A stretch of 64,000 nucleotides of DNA from a bacterium (GCA_919901855.1 CAKKQC010000023.1:1-64000); one strand, 5' to 3'; positions 17,701 to 27,011 are shown, counted from the stretch's first letter. Numbers and translations are program-made. Notes: generated by a model not told the origin, from the sequence alone.

Positions 17701-17797
17701 CTCCGCGAACGCCCGGCGGCGGCGGAGGCACTTCCTCGCCCTTCATGAGGATCTTCAGCTGCTTCTGCCTCGCCTCGAACCAGTCGGACAGGCTCAT
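14756..17797 (-). CDS. Propeller-membrane-propeller protein
   Basis: 1013 aa. A cytoplasmic Pro-rich start (PPPPPGVRG, KPLPPPKEPP) leads into a membrane helix (~52-68). A first beta-propeller region with two-component-regulator-like blades (e.g. IWAGTAKDGLFVFDGKVW) spans ~85-380. Five or six membrane helices lie between ~405 and 590, and a second WD40/TolB-like region runs ~600-1013 (SPDSARLAIAVPEGRD, LSGDGKRLVCAV, FSVDGQRIVYAAPD). No kinase or other enzyme domain is present, so it is not a standard sensor kinase. A scaffold or sensor role at the inner membrane is inference. It lies 52 bp after the propeller lipoprotein gene in the same direction. Confidence 0.55.
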   Translation of the reverse strand: MSLSDWFEARQKQLKILMKGEEVPPPPPGVRGAAPRKPLPPPKEPPLSPRRLFMVLEVALLVWSCWLLPRTWRTMLGGWPTRANFIPPRIESFGTIRDLEVDGRNLWITGPAELTLLHEGRRMKPWQRIRRYLPSRTVTAILPTGTVTWIGTGRGLAYHDGKAMRKVPGKGTPGRVHITCLAQDARGRIWAGTAKDGLFVFDGKVWRGFKAELASPYVTSLAPAGVSGAVWVGLYAGGVVRTDGAKWTPCREPVELRGHPVRRLIPSGDDAALGLTDRGLALVAVSGWQPLIPKGWPEGEPAVDLVGVAGGRVIAVTSRGTMLELDRARTSVRPVLPGHSVTAVAGNAGELFFAEGGVVWRLRPGLAEPLTNWGSFFDPAGWFPPAPDFPSDWLDPRYRALAGRLGLSAVFLAFAFLARAARWQRSPGNQAWRIRPLQHASAGALAMAAFYAGQWMSWKDRPLVATTANELALYPVAALVAFWCIMHWIRIIRFEWALRRDAFWTGVALVLSGTGSWLWWVNGALVPSLLVCSVGGLVFARSLKGLRAGTWTGASLVLGIAVLLFQQLALFPPLVFAAMTWGKAAMGMFPTNPMVGGFPAAPGWLEWAPDGLHAAYVIRSPSGGGGMLEIVEGATVEWRTNAYPLPTSGVTPRFSPDSARLAIAVPEGRDTVVESVGIDGKRRWRSRLQGMRVTGVQPWWEPSGRSMLVLTSVPGGTQVWRLSAEKGDATRLIEVPWKLAWPALSGDGKRLVCAVARGATPRLVSIALADRKPLLITPAPAKRELPLIYSPSEEGKAVLSFLERIRDGVRAGLEWFRRRTQQVAGFFGYRPRIRELWITRPLWTPKPPAPGFRWADYDMVREVALSVDGGTIVCVAHRIGGTDELLYMNGDGSDLTIVFRSRGILHSLRWAAFKNRMAVIEERMSALAPFPVRTLMLVTGLPDTPGVSGFVPFAHWVSAPAFSVDGQRIVYAAPDRFWRISLAPADTFGLYEVSLESEIGAFARPPQGTEQAL

Positions 17798-17849
17798 GCG
17801 CCTCTCCGCATCCCGATCCGCGTCCGCCGCCCTGCCCCGTGCACTCGCG

Positions 17850-20114
17850 TCAGAACATCGGCGGCGCTTCCGCCGGGGTGGAGGTCGGGACGGGCTTCGG
17901 AGCGGCCGGCGGTGGCGCCGGAGGAGTCGCCGGCGCCGGCGGGGACGACGCGGCCGGAGCCGCGGACGCAGGGAACTTCCAGCCTCCCGATGTAGCCGGC
18001 GCGGGCGGTTGCGCCGAAGCCGCAGGCTTCGGCGGTGTCGCCGCCGGCGGGGACGACGGGACCGGGGGCGCCGGCGCCACCGGCGGCGGCATCGGTGCAG
18101 GAGCCGCCGGGGCGGCGGCTTTCGGCGCGGGAGCAGAAGCCTTGTAGGGCTTCAGCGGGGCCCCCGGCTTCGCTTCCGGCGCGCGCTGGACCGGAGCCGG
18201 AGCGCGCACGGGCACACCAGCCCCGGGCTCCACCCGCAGATCCGCGAGCACACTCACGCCGGAATCGGTCCCGAACCACTTCCGGCCGCGCGAATCCACG
18301 GCCACGGAATAGCAGAAATTGCTCGCCAGCCCCTGGGTGGCCGTGAAGGGCTCCCAGCGCGCGCCCTCCCAGAAGCACGCGCCACCCCCCCAGGTCGTGA
18401 CCCAGATATTCCCTTCCCGGTCGAGCGCCAGCCCTGTCACGTAGTCCGTCCCGAGCCCGTCGCGCTGCGTGTATGTCGTCCAGTTGCCGCTCTCGAAGCG
18501 GGACAAGCCCCCGGCCTGCGTACCGAACCACACCCTTCCCTTGGTATCGCACAGGATCGCCCGCACCGTGTCGTCGGACAGACCGTCCGCCTTCCCATAG
18601 GAGATCCACCGCTCGCCGTCGAAGCGCGACACGCCGCGGTCGGTCCCGAACCACACCGCTCCCGTCGGATCGAGCGCCACGGCCAGCACCGTGTCGCTGA
18701 CGAGCCCGTCCGCCTTGCGGAAGGTCCGCCATTTGCCGTCGGTGTAAAGGTTGACGCCCGCGTTGGTCCCGGCCCAGATCCGGCCGCTTGGCTCGACGAG
18801 GAGGCAGTGGATATAGTTGTTCGCCCAGCCCTGCTCCGTCTTCCGGATAACCCACTCGCTCTCGCTCATTTCGATGGCGCCCTGCGACGTGCCCAACCAG
18901 ACGTGGCCCGCCGGATCCACCGCGACCGCGTGCACCGATTCGGCCGGCAGCCCCTCGGCGGCGGTGATGGATGTCCACTTGCCGGCGAGGAGCCGCAGGA
19001 CGCCCTGATCGGTGCCGCAATACACGAGGTCGCGGCCCGGCGCGCAGGCGACCGCGAGGATGCTGTTGTTGGGCAGGGTCGAGGCGATCGGCTGGAGATC
19101 GAACTTGGCCCCGTCGAACCGGACCAGGCCCATCCGGCACCCGACCCAGACATCGCCCGACGCCTCGGCCAGCAGGGAGTAGATCTCGTCGGACGGGAGG
19201 CCCGTGGATTTCCCGTAGTAGGCCCACCGGACACCGTCGAACATCGCCATGCCCTGGGAAGTCCCGATCCAGAGACGGCGGGTCGCATCGACCGCGATCG
19301 CGTTTACGGGCAGATCCTGGTAGCGATCCGGCAACGGGATGTTGGTCCACACCTGCCCGTCGAACCGCGACACGCCCTTCTCGCTTCCGGTCCACAGGTA
19401 CCCGTAGGGGTCCACGTAGAGGCAGCGAATCTCGGTCCCGAGCAGGCCATCGTCCGACGTCCTGATGGCCCACTGCGTCCCGTCGAACTCGTTGACCCCC
19501 TCCGTCGTACCGGCCCAGACCGACCGGCTCCCGGCCACCATCGCCAGCACGTCGTTGTTCCGCCAGCCCTTGCCGGTCTGGAACGATGTCCACGCCTTGC
19601 CCTCGAATTTCGCGATACCCTGCGCCGTACCGCACCAGATCGTGTTGGCCGCGTCGACGATCACGGCGCGGACGTAATTGCTCGGAAGGCCGTTAGCGGT
19701 CGTGAAGACCTGCCAACGGCGGCCGTCGAACGAGCAAACGCCCACGGGCGTGGCGACCCAGACCTGGCCGTTACGGTCCACGTCGATGTCGAGGATGGTG
19801 TTGTGCAGGAGACCGTCGCTCTGGGTGTAGACCACGTAATCGCCGGTCGTCACCGAGTACCGCACAAGGCCCCCGCCGCGCGTGCCCAGCCACAGGGAAT
19901 CCCCCTGCCGCGCCATGCTCAGGATCTGGGTGATGTTCCGAAAGGTCTTCCAACCTGCCCGCGGCAGACTGACGACTTCCGCCCGTGTCACCGCCGACCG
20001 GAATTCCCTCGGAGGTTCGCAGCCGGAACCGGCCAGCACCATCAGCCCGGCCGCGACCGCGCCCCGGACCATCCGCCACGCCGTCCCATTCACCACCATC
20101 CGTCGCATGTTCAT
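17850..20114 (-). CDS. Two-component-regulator-type propeller lipoprotein
   Basis: 754 aa. The N-terminus (basic, then GAVAAGLMVLAGSGC) looks like a lipoprotein signal with the acylated cysteine at C32, though the -3 residue is atypical. Residues ~55-620 consist of about 14 repeats of ~40 aa of the form VWxGTxxGVxxFDGxxWxxYxxxDGL, as in the periplasmic propellers of hybrid two-component sensors (Reg_prop). The last ~110 residues are Ala/Pro-rich and probably span the periplasm or cell wall. No kinase domain follows. Its start overlaps the stop of the BNR gene as ATGA, so the two are co-expressed. Confidence 0.65.
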   Translation of the reverse strand: MNMRRMVVNGTAWRMVRGAVAAGLMVLAGSGCEPPREFRSAVTRAEVVSLPRAGWKTFRNITQILSMARQGDSLWLGTRGGGLVRYSVTTGDYVVYTQSDGLLHNTILDIDVDRNGQVWVATPVGVCSFDGRRWQVFTTANGLPSNYVRAVIVDAANTIWCGTAQGIAKFEGKAWTSFQTGKGWRNNDVLAMVAGSRSVWAGTTEGVNEFDGTQWAIRTSDDGLLGTEIRCLYVDPYGYLWTGSEKGVSRFDGQVWTNIPLPDRYQDLPVNAIAVDATRRLWIGTSQGMAMFDGVRWAYYGKSTGLPSDEIYSLLAEASGDVWVGCRMGLVRFDGAKFDLQPIASTLPNNSILAVACAPGRDLVYCGTDQGVLRLLAGKWTSITAAEGLPAESVHAVAVDPAGHVWLGTSQGAIEMSESEWVIRKTEQGWANNYIHCLLVEPSGRIWAGTNAGVNLYTDGKWRTFRKADGLVSDTVLAVALDPTGAVWFGTDRGVSRFDGERWISYGKADGLSDDTVRAILCDTKGRVWFGTQAGGLSRFESGNWTTYTQRDGLGTDYVTGLALDREGNIWVTTWGGGACFWEGARWEPFTATQGLASNFCYSVAVDSRGRKWFGTDSGVSVLADLRVEPGAGVPVRAPAPVQRAPEAKPGAPLKPYKASAPAPKAAAPAAPAPMPPPVAPAPPVPSSPPAATPPKPAASAQPPAPATSGGWKFPASAAPAASSPPAPATPPAPPPAAPKPVPTSTPAEAPPMF

Positions 20115-21994
20115 CCCGCCCCTCCAGGTCTATATCTCAGAATGACACCCCGGTCGCCGACCGCCCAGCCAAGCTGGGGTGACACGAACCACAGACCGTA
20201 GAAATCCGTCGGCACCGGGGGTTTCTCCGCCGACCACGTATCTCCGCCGTCCCATGTGCGCAGGAGCACCCCCCGGTCCCCCACGACCCAGCCGCGCGCG
20301 CGATCCACGAAACAGACATCCCGGAGGGACACGGCTCCGCCGACCCGCATTTCCTTCCAGACGCGGCCGCCGTCCGTCGTGCGCAGGATCGTCCCGCCGT
20401 CACCCACGGCCCAACCCCGGTCCGCATCGAGGAAGAAGATGGCGCGGAGCGCTTCGCCGCCGCCGCCCGTCGAGACCGCGGTCCACCGGCGCCCGCCGGA
20501 ATCGGTCGCGTACAACCGGCCGTCCTCGGCGGCGATGAAACCGTGACTCGGCGAGTCGAACCACACCGAATACAGGGCGCGGTCGAACCCGGTCCGCAGG
20601 CGCTCCCAGGACTCCCCCTCGTTGCCGGTGTACAGCAGCACGCCCTCGGATCCGGCCGCCCAGCCCCGGCGCGTGTCGAAGAAGAAGATGTCGTTCAGCA
20701 CGATGGGGGGCTTCCGGAGCGCCTTGGGCTTCTCGAGTTCGGCGGCCGTCAGGGGAGGCTCCTGCCAGACCCGGCGCCACGCCAGCCCACCGTCGTCGGT
20801 CTTCACAATCACGCTCTCGCCGACCGCGAAGCAGAGCAGCCGCGACGCCGCGAACACGGCGTGGAAATCCTTGCGCATGCCGGCATCCTGCTGGCCCCAG
20901 TTCCGCCCCCCGTCCCGGGTGTTCCAGATCAGCCCGGCCCGGCCCACCACCCAGCCAGTCGAATCGTCCACGAAAGACACGGCCACGTACGAAGGCAGGT
21001 TTTCCAGGGAGTAGGTCGCCCAGGCATCGCCGCCGTCTATCGAGGACAGGAGGGCGTTCTCGCCGCCCACCGCCCACGCCACCTTCCCCGTCTGGGCGAT
21101 CCCGGTTAGATCCTCGCGCGAACCCGTCTCCCGGGGCGTCCAGGTTACGCCCGCATCCGGGGTATTCCACGCCTTCCCGCCGGCACCCACGACGGTGACG
21201 GCGTCACCCGAGGATCCGCAGACGCAGTAGAGCGAATCGATCGCCCCCGGAACCGGGATTACCTCCCATTTCTTCATGAGGTACCGCAGGACGAGTCCAT
21301 CGCGGCCCACCGCCCAGCCCGTTTCACCGAAAAACCAGACGCCGTATAGCCACTTCGCGGACGGTTGCCGCTCCGTCGTCCACGTCCCCCCCGCATCCCT
21401 CGAATGCAGGATGATCCCGCGTTCGCCCACAACCCAGGCTTCCTTGGGGCTCGGCATGGTGACGGCCATCAGCGACTCCATCACCCCCAGGTCCTTTCGC
21501 GACCACGAGCGTCCGGCATCCGACGAGACGAGCAGGACGCCGCGCAGCCCTACCGCGACCCCGACGTTCCGGCTGCCGAAACACACACCCCGGAGATCCT
21601 CGGTGACGGGGGGTTTGGCCGCTCTCCACGTCGCTCCCGCGTCGTCCGTCGAGGCGATGAACCCGCCCTCGCCCACGGCGACGCCCGTCGTCGCGTCTCC
21701 GAACGACACGCCGTAGAGCGTCCGGTCCGTGAAGGGCCGTGGACGGTTCCAGAGTTTCCCGTCGACGGAGGTCATGAAACCGCCGCGCTCCCCGACGCCC
21801 CAGAACGCGCCGGACAAGGAACTCACGGCCAGCAGACGGGTAGACTCCCGCTTCACCATGAGTCCCCAGGGATTCACCTCCGCCGGCGGAGCGCCGGACG
21901 GAGCGGAGGCCGCCGGGGACACCCCCGCCGCCATCAGCGCCGCCACGGCCACGATCAGGGGCCGGCGGAAACGGGCCACGCCGGCCGGACTCAC
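20111..21994 (-). CDS. Secreted Ycf48-like BNR-repeat protein
   Basis: 627 aa from a GTG start that overlaps the PorV-like gene stop (GTGA). A signal peptide (~1-30, LIVAVAALMAAGVSPAASA) is followed by about 12 repeats of the type GWAVGxxGxILRTxDGGxTW, which form the seven-bladed fold of Ycf48/HCF136 and related BNR proteins. In phototrophs Ycf48 helps assemble photosystem II; no photosynthesis genes are visible here, and such repeats are common in secreted proteins of many bacteria. Its job is unknown but probably periplasmic or surface-bound, linked to the PorV barrel encoded just before it. Confidence 0.65.
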   Translation of the reverse strand: MSPAGVARFRRPLIVAVAALMAAGVSPAASAPSGAPPAEVNPWGLMVKRESTRLLAVSSLSGAFWGVGERGGFMTSVDGKLWNRPRPFTDRTLYGVSFGDATTGVAVGEGGFIASTDDAGATWRAAKPPVTEDLRGVCFGSRNVGVAVGLRGVLLVSSDAGRSWSRKDLGVMESLMAVTMPSPKEAWVVGERGIILHSRDAGGTWTTERQPSAKWLYGVWFFGETGWAVGRDGLVLRYLMKKWEVIPVPGAIDSLYCVCGSSGDAVTVVGAGGKAWNTPDAGVTWTPRETGSREDLTGIAQTGKVAWAVGGENALLSSIDGGDAWATYSLENLPSYVAVSFVDDSTGWVVGRAGLIWNTRDGGRNWGQQDAGMRKDFHAVFAASRLLCFAVGESVIVKTDDGGLAWRRVWQEPPLTAAELEKPKALRKPPIVLNDIFFFDTRRGWAAGSEGVLLYTGNEGESWERLRTGFDRALYSVWFDSPSHGFIAAEDGRLYATDSGGRRWTAVSTGGGGEALRAIFFLDADRGWAVGDGGTILRTTDGGRVWKEMRVGGAVSLRDVCFVDRARGWVVGDRGVLLRTWDGGDTWSAEKPPVPTDFYGLWFVSPQLGWAVGDRGVILRYRPGGAG

Positions 21995-23085
21995 TCCGCG
22001 GTCTCGCGTGGCCTCGGCCGCAAGCTGATGCTGAACGAAACGCGAGACACGTTGGTCGAAAGGTCGGACCAGTAGGAGTACGAGTAGTCCAGGGAGTAGA
22101 CGAACGGATCGACCGAGAAGCGCAGGCCTGCACCGGCCGACGGCGAATCGATGTCACTGCCCACCCGCACCGTCCACCCGGCGCGCAAGGCGAGAATCCC
22201 CGCCAGCCACCACTCCGTCCCGATTCCGTAGTTGTACCGGTTCTGAACCGGATGCTTGAGCGACATCGAGAAGATCGAGCCGATGCCCCCGCTCGGGATC
22301 ACGAGCCGGTAGCCGGTCTCCACCGGCTGGGACGCGTCCGCGGCGAACCTGACCGATAGCCACTCGTCCTCGTAGGCCTTCCACGACACCCCCCCGCGCG
22401 CCCAGAACGGCGACGGGCTGTTCGCATCGCGGAACCTGAGGCGCGACCCCATGTTCTGCAACGCAACCCCGCCCGAGATCGCCGGCTCCTCGTTTGTGTA
22501 CTGGACGCCGAGATCGAGCAACGGAGCCGACGCGGCCGAGCGCGGCCGGCCGTTCTGCTCGACCCCCGTGCTGAGGAACTTGAGGCCGCCACCGAGACTC
22601 CAACGGTCGGAAACCCTCCAGGCGTAGTAGGGCCCCGCCGCGAAGTTCGTGAGGTCGACGCCCGGCTCGACATCCTCGGGCACGTTCAGTATGCGGGGCA
22701 CGTGGAAGTAGTTGAAGGACGCTCCCAGGATATGGTCCGCGGCGATGGGCGCCGCGACGCCGACACTGGAGAACGAAGTGTCGGCGAACCAGTCGGTGTA
22801 GGACAGGGCAATCTCGAAACCCCGGAGGTGAGCCAGACCGGCCGCGTTCCAGGACATCGCGGACACGTCGTCCGCGACGCCCGTAAACGCCTCACCCATG
22901 CCGGTCGCGCGCGCCCCCGCGGCGATCAGGAGGAAGCTCCCCGCCTGCTGACCGTTGGTCACCGCGCCTCCGGGACCCGCCGCCAGGGCCGCGAGCACGA
23001 GCCCGGCGGCCACGCCGGCCCCAGGGCGGGACCACCTGCGCGACGACCCCGAATCCCCCATTCCCCCTGATTTTACCGGGCTCAC
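21991..23085 (-). CDS. PorV/PorQ-family outer-membrane barrel protein
   Basis: 364 aa from a GTG start. After a signal region (~20-42, AGLVLAALAAGPGGAV) comes the family start AGSFLLIAAGARATGMGEAFTGVADDVSAMSWNAAGLA, which is diagnostic for PorV/PorQ (UPF0164) proteins. The rest alternates beta strands and turns as expected for a FadL-like barrel. In type IX secretion PorV receives cargo carrying a C-terminal sorting domain. The three genes just upstream encode proteins with such C-termini, which supports a similar role here. It is translationally coupled on both sides by 4-base overlaps. Confidence 0.75.
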   Translation of the reverse strand: MSPVKSGGMGDSGSSRRWSRPGAGVAAGLVLAALAAGPGGAVTNGQQAGSFLLIAAGARATGMGEAFTGVADDVSAMSWNAAGLAHLRGFEIALSYTDWFADTSFSSVGVAAPIAADHILGASFNYFHVPRILNVPEDVEPGVDLTNFAAGPYYAWRVSDRWSLGGGLKFLSTGVEQNGRPRSAASAPLLDLGVQYTNEEPAISGGVALQNMGSRLRFRDANSPSPFWARGGVSWKAYEDEWLSVRFAADASQPVETGYRLVIPSGGIGSIFSMSLKHPVQNRYNYGIGTEWWLAGILALRAGWTVRVGSDIDSPSAGAGLRFSVDPFVYSLDYSYSYWSDLSTNVSRVSFSISLRPRPRETAE

Positions 23086-25133
23086 CGGATCACCGCCAGT
23101 TTCTTGACCCGACGCCCCCCGGGCACCCTGGCCACCACGAAGTACACGCCTGGCGCAACTACGACCCCCGCCTCGTTACGGGCGTTCCAGGAGACCAGGC
23201 GGGCCTCCGCGGGCAGGTCCGCATCCAGCAGGACCTTCACCGACTGCCCGGCCGCGTCGTGCACCTCGACCCGCGCCGGGCCCGGCCGGTCCATGCGGAG
23301 CTGCATCAGGCATTCCTCCCCCAGGGCAGGCCGGATGCTGTTGCACGCGATATCGAGGATGTCGTGCAGAGGATCCCAGGTCACCTGCCACGCCCGCAGT
23401 ATCGGCCGCTTGGCGCAGTCGGCCGGATCGCTTTCCATGACGGCTCGCAGGGACAGGGAAGGGCACCGGTACGGGTCCAGGGCCTCGAGCGAAGCGCCCG
23501 AGGCCACATCGGCCAGCAGGATGGCGCCGTCCGGCCCCAGAACGTCCACCCGAATCGTCGCGGCGGGAGAGGGCTTCTCGATCACGTAGTCCACGGTCCG
23601 CCAGCGCTTCACCGATGTCGGCGCGATGCGCCTCGATTGGGCCCTCGCCGCACACACGTAGTAGTGCACCATCACCTGCTGCAGGAGGGGACGGAACCCC
23701 CCGAAGTACAGGTTCGGAGGCGAAGGCGCCAGATCCGGGTCAAGGCCGGACGCCGCAACGCGACCGAACAGGTCGGCCGACCACTGGAAATACCGCCCGG
23801 TCACGGGCAGCCCCGCCGTGTCGTGGATGGGGTTGCATGCGTTCGTCACCATGTTCATCCCGATGACCCCCGCGAGCGCCTCTCCCCCGTGCGTGACCGT
23901 CCAGATCGCCGGGAGCGGCCCCGGCCCCGAGTTGCTGACCGAGTACGAGAGCCGGACCGGCGTGAGCGGCACGCCGGGCGGGAGCGCGCTGACGAGGCTG
24001 TCGACGTAGATCGTGCTCATGTTCGCCGTCCAGCAGATGTTCACCCATCGCGTCGCCGTCGACAGCGTGTCGAAGACGCCGGAGGTGTACCGTCCCTCGT
24101 CGGCCGTGAGCCAGATGGGCCCCAGCATCGTGCAGTGACTGCACCCCCAGTCCGTCCCGGGCTCGCGCGGCGGCACCTGGCTATATACTTGGAGATCCCA
24201 CCGGTGCCCGCTCACGTTCTTCGCCGCGTCGAGGTGCACCGAGACCGTGGTCAACTGCTGGAAATCGATCCCTTCGGGACCCGGCGGAGACTTCCCCGTC
24301 ATCTCGGGGAGGGTGGCGGTAAAGAACTGGCCCTCGTAGAGCGTCACGGACGCGGCCGCCGATTTCGCGTTCTTATCGTAGATCTGGCACATTAGGTACG
24401 CCGTCCCGGTGTGCGCGACGTGCCCCGACCCGAGCAGCGCGCCCGCGAGGAACGTCGCAGTGTAGCCCCGGTTCGCGACCGGCAACCTCAGATTGAGGCC
24501 GCCGAGCAGGGGCTCGCCGAGGAAGGTGGCCATGCCGGGCGGGTTCGGCGTGCCATCGCTCGGGCTCTTCGCTTTGTGGCAGAAGATGTACTCGATCGCC
24601 CCCCCGAGCGACGGCAAGTACCCAATCTCGACCTGGGCGTTCCAGCCCGCCGCCGGAATCCAGTTCGTCCCCTCGTACGGCGCATTCCGGATGCAGAAGG
24701 GCACGTAGTCGCCGTTCTGGTAGTTGTTCGCCAGGCCCTTGCATGTCCCGCCTGTCCAACCCTCGCAGCTATACGGCACATCGAGCTGGGTGCCGGGGTT
24801 GTACCGGGCGGACCAGAGCGACAGGTACTCGGCCGTCGATCCGGGGTTCCCCACCGTGATCGTCGGGTCGATCGACGCCGTCGGAGCCGAGAACGGCTCG
24901 GAGAAGCCCGTCGTGCTGTACGGCCAGGTCAGAGTCTGGATGTTCGAGTCGATCGTGAATCCGCTCGGAGAAGCCAAGCCCCCCTGCTGGTTCGTGACGA
25001 GCCCGGAGAGGTCTGTGAAATCGTCCCGCCACGTGCCCTTCAGCACGTCCATGCGCACGTTCGCGGACGCCGTCGCGGCACCCCAGAAGAACACCGCCAG
25101 CACCACGGCCGCCGTCCGTCGTGCCGCCGTCAT
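23082..25133 (-). CDS. Secreted protein with FlgD-Ig C-terminus, paralogue 3
   Basis: 683 aa. A signal peptide (RTAAVVLAVFFWGAATASA) is followed by the shared opening GTWRDDFTDLSGL. A large beta-rich region has several cysteines, then a FlgD-like Ig module: VEVHDAAGQSVKVLL, GVYFVVARVPGGRR and a final KLAVIR. This ending resembles the type A C-terminal sorting domain of type IX secretion cargo. It shares layout, and phrases such as GPIWLTADEGRYTSGVFDTLS, with the two preceding genes, so the three arose by tandem duplication. It probably sits on the cell surface; no enzymatic motif is visible. Overlaps its neighbours by 4 bases on each side or nearly so. Confidence 0.6.
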   Translation of the reverse strand: MTAARRTAAVVLAVFFWGAATASANVRMDVLKGTWRDDFTDLSGLVTNQQGGLASPSGFTIDSNIQTLTWPYSTTGFSEPFSAPTASIDPTITVGNPGSTAEYLSLWSARYNPGTQLDVPYSCEGWTGGTCKGLANNYQNGDYVPFCIRNAPYEGTNWIPAAGWNAQVEIGYLPSLGGAIEYIFCHKAKSPSDGTPNPPGMATFLGEPLLGGLNLRLPVANRGYTATFLAGALLGSGHVAHTGTAYLMCQIYDKNAKSAAASVTLYEGQFFTATLPEMTGKSPPGPEGIDFQQLTTVSVHLDAAKNVSGHRWDLQVYSQVPPREPGTDWGCSHCTMLGPIWLTADEGRYTSGVFDTLSTATRWVNICWTANMSTIYVDSLVSALPPGVPLTPVRLSYSVSNSGPGPLPAIWTVTHGGEALAGVIGMNMVTNACNPIHDTAGLPVTGRYFQWSADLFGRVAASGLDPDLAPSPPNLYFGGFRPLLQQVMVHYYVCAARAQSRRIAPTSVKRWRTVDYVIEKPSPAATIRVDVLGPDGAILLADVASGASLEALDPYRCPSLSLRAVMESDPADCAKRPILRAWQVTWDPLHDILDIACNSIRPALGEECLMQLRMDRPGPARVEVHDAAGQSVKVLLDADLPAEARLVSWNARNEAGVVVAPGVYFVVARVPGGRRVKKLAVIR

Positions 25134-27004
25134 CGCCGCACCGCGACCTTGCGCGTCCCCGCCCCGCCGGCGGTGGTGGCCGTTATGAAGTACATGCCCG
25201 CGGCCACCGGCCGGCCCCCCGCGCCCCGGCCGTCCCAGGTGAACCGCACCGCCTGGCTACCGTACCACCCGTCCACGAGCCGCACGATCGTGTTTCCGGC
25301 GGCGTCGTGCACGCGCACCCGGACCCGTCCGTCCCGCTCCACGGCCACGAGCCCGGAGACCGACTCCCCCAGGCCGGGCGTGAACGCGTTCCGGTCCAGG
25401 ATCAGGCGTTCGGGCAGGGGAATCCAGGTCGCCTTCCAGCCCTTCAGCACCGGCTTCACCCCCGGATTGCCGGGATCCGCGGCCAGGCGTGCGCGCAGGA
25501 CGAACGACGGGTACCGGTAGGCGTCCAGCGAGCCGGCGAGCGGGAATGTCCTCGGAATCGCGGCGAACAGGAGGGTGCCATCCGCGGCAAGCAGGTCGAC
25601 GGCCACCGTGGATCCTCCGGACGTTTCCGCCTCCCAGCTCACACTGTTCCAGGCCTTGAGCGACGAGGGGCTCACGGGTTTCGAGACTACCTCGGCCGCC
25701 CGCGCGTAGTAGCGAGCGGTCAGCCGGCGGACCACGGGGCGCCATCCCGAGAAGTGCCGGGCTCCCGTCGTCGGAGCCAGGCCGCTCGCCGCCGCCGCCG
25801 CGGTCTCGCGCCCATAGAGCGTCACGCAGAAACCGAGGTAGCGTCCGCCGACACCCGCGGGTACCGGCGCGTTGCCGATACCCGGGACCGGCAGGGGCAC
25901 CGCCTGCGAGCAGGCCACCGGCGGGGCCGCACCGGCATCCCAGGCGATCGCGACCGGCGTCAGGGGGCTGCCGGGCGTCGGGCACGCGCAAGCGGGATCC
26001 ACGTCGTTCGAGCTCTGGTCCACGTCCCACTCGATCCGTGTCCACGCCGTCTGGTCGGAGAGGGTATCCAGCACCGGCGACCGGTAGACGCCTTCCTGGG
26101 CCGTCAGGTAGACGGGCCCGAGTACCGTGCAGTGCCGCTCCGAGCCCGCCTGCGAGACGACCCGCACGTCATAGGACGCGGTCGCCGCCGGAGGCGTGAC
26201 GGTCACCGTGACGTGGGTCAGCCCCGCAAACGCCGTGCTGAGCGGCAGCCCCAGGTCGCTCTCTGCCACCGTGACCGCCCCCGGGGCGGTCTGGTTCGCC
26301 GCACGATCCCAGAACCCGAAAGACAGGTACGGAGCGGCGCTGCCGTCGTGGTCGGCCGACGCCGAGAAGCTCGCGGCGTATTCGTGCCCCGCCGCGAGAT
26401 TCGCGGCCCCTCCGGAAAGGATCGGGGAACCGCTGAACGGCGAGATGCCGCCGTACACGGGAGTCTGGACGCCCGCGCAGGCCGGTGGGCTGCCCGCCGG
26501 CGCGGCCGGGGTATCCCAGCCTGCCGCGGCGGCGTTCCCGTTTCCGACGAGGGGAAATCCCGACAATCCGCGCGGATATGCGCGGCCGTTGACGACGCCG
26601 TGCACGGCAGGGTCGATCGGACACGCGGTCGTCCCGACCGGCGCGCAGGCGGAAGCTACCGCGAGCGCCTGCCCCGGCTCGTAGATCCTCTGCCAGAGGG
26701 TCACCGTCTCGCCGCTCGAGCCCGGGGCGAGGATCTCGATCGTCGGGTCCGGCTTCCCCGCGGAGAACCGCGCGTTCGCCGGGACCGTCCACACCTGTTC
26801 AGCCGGGTCCAGGCTCACGCCGCCCCCCGCCACGAGCTTGACGTGCCGGGATGCCGAGATCCCCTTGAGATCCTCGAAGCCGTCCATCCACGATCCCAGG
26901 CGCTGGTCAATGTGCAAAGCGCCGCCGGCAACACCGGCAACACCGGCCAGCCACAGCCCCGCCAGCGTCGTTGCGGAACGCCGGCGGAATCCCGGTATTC
27001 CCAC
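25130..27004 (-). CDS. Secreted protein with FlgD-Ig C-terminus, paralogue 2
   Basis: 624 aa from a GTG at 27004. A longer frame would need a TTG at 27028, whereas the GTG leads straight into the signal peptide (RRRSATTLAGLWLAGVAGVAGGA). The mature protein opens with GSWMDGFEDLKGISAS, equivalent to the opening of both paralogues. GPVYLTAQEGVYRSPVLDTLSDQTAW is common to the family. It ends with a FlgD-like Ig module (VRVHDAAGNTIVRLV, GMYFITATTAGG) and KVAVRR. Expected fate is export to the surface through the adjacent PorV-like barrel (inference). ATGA overlap with the next gene. Confidence 0.6.
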   Translation of the reverse strand: MGIPGFRRRSATTLAGLWLAGVAGVAGGALHIDQRLGSWMDGFEDLKGISASRHVKLVAGGGVSLDPAEQVWTVPANARFSAGKPDPTIEILAPGSSGETVTLWQRIYEPGQALAVASACAPVGTTACPIDPAVHGVVNGRAYPRGLSGFPLVGNGNAAAAGWDTPAAPAGSPPACAGVQTPVYGGISPFSGSPILSGGAANLAAGHEYAASFSASADHDGSAAPYLSFGFWDRAANQTAPGAVTVAESDLGLPLSTAFAGLTHVTVTVTPPAATASYDVRVVSQAGSERHCTVLGPVYLTAQEGVYRSPVLDTLSDQTAWTRIEWDVDQSSNDVDPACACPTPGSPLTPVAIAWDAGAAPPVACSQAVPLPVPGIGNAPVPAGVGGRYLGFCVTLYGRETAAAAASGLAPTTGARHFSGWRPVVRRLTARYYARAAEVVSKPVSPSSLKAWNSVSWEAETSGGSTVAVDLLAADGTLLFAAIPRTFPLAGSLDAYRYPSFVLRARLAADPGNPGVKPVLKGWKATWIPLPERLILDRNAFTPGLGESVSGLVAVERDGRVRVRVHDAAGNTIVRLVDGWYGSQAVRFTWDGRGAGGRPVAAGMYFITATTAGGAGTRKVAVRR

Positions 27005-27011
27005 GGCCGAC

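Noticed and set aside
17361-20201. Long open frame antisense to the propeller genes
   Set aside because: It contains long Arg/Gly-rich runs and no recognisable fold, while the sense strand shows clear propeller repeats and a lipoprotein signal.
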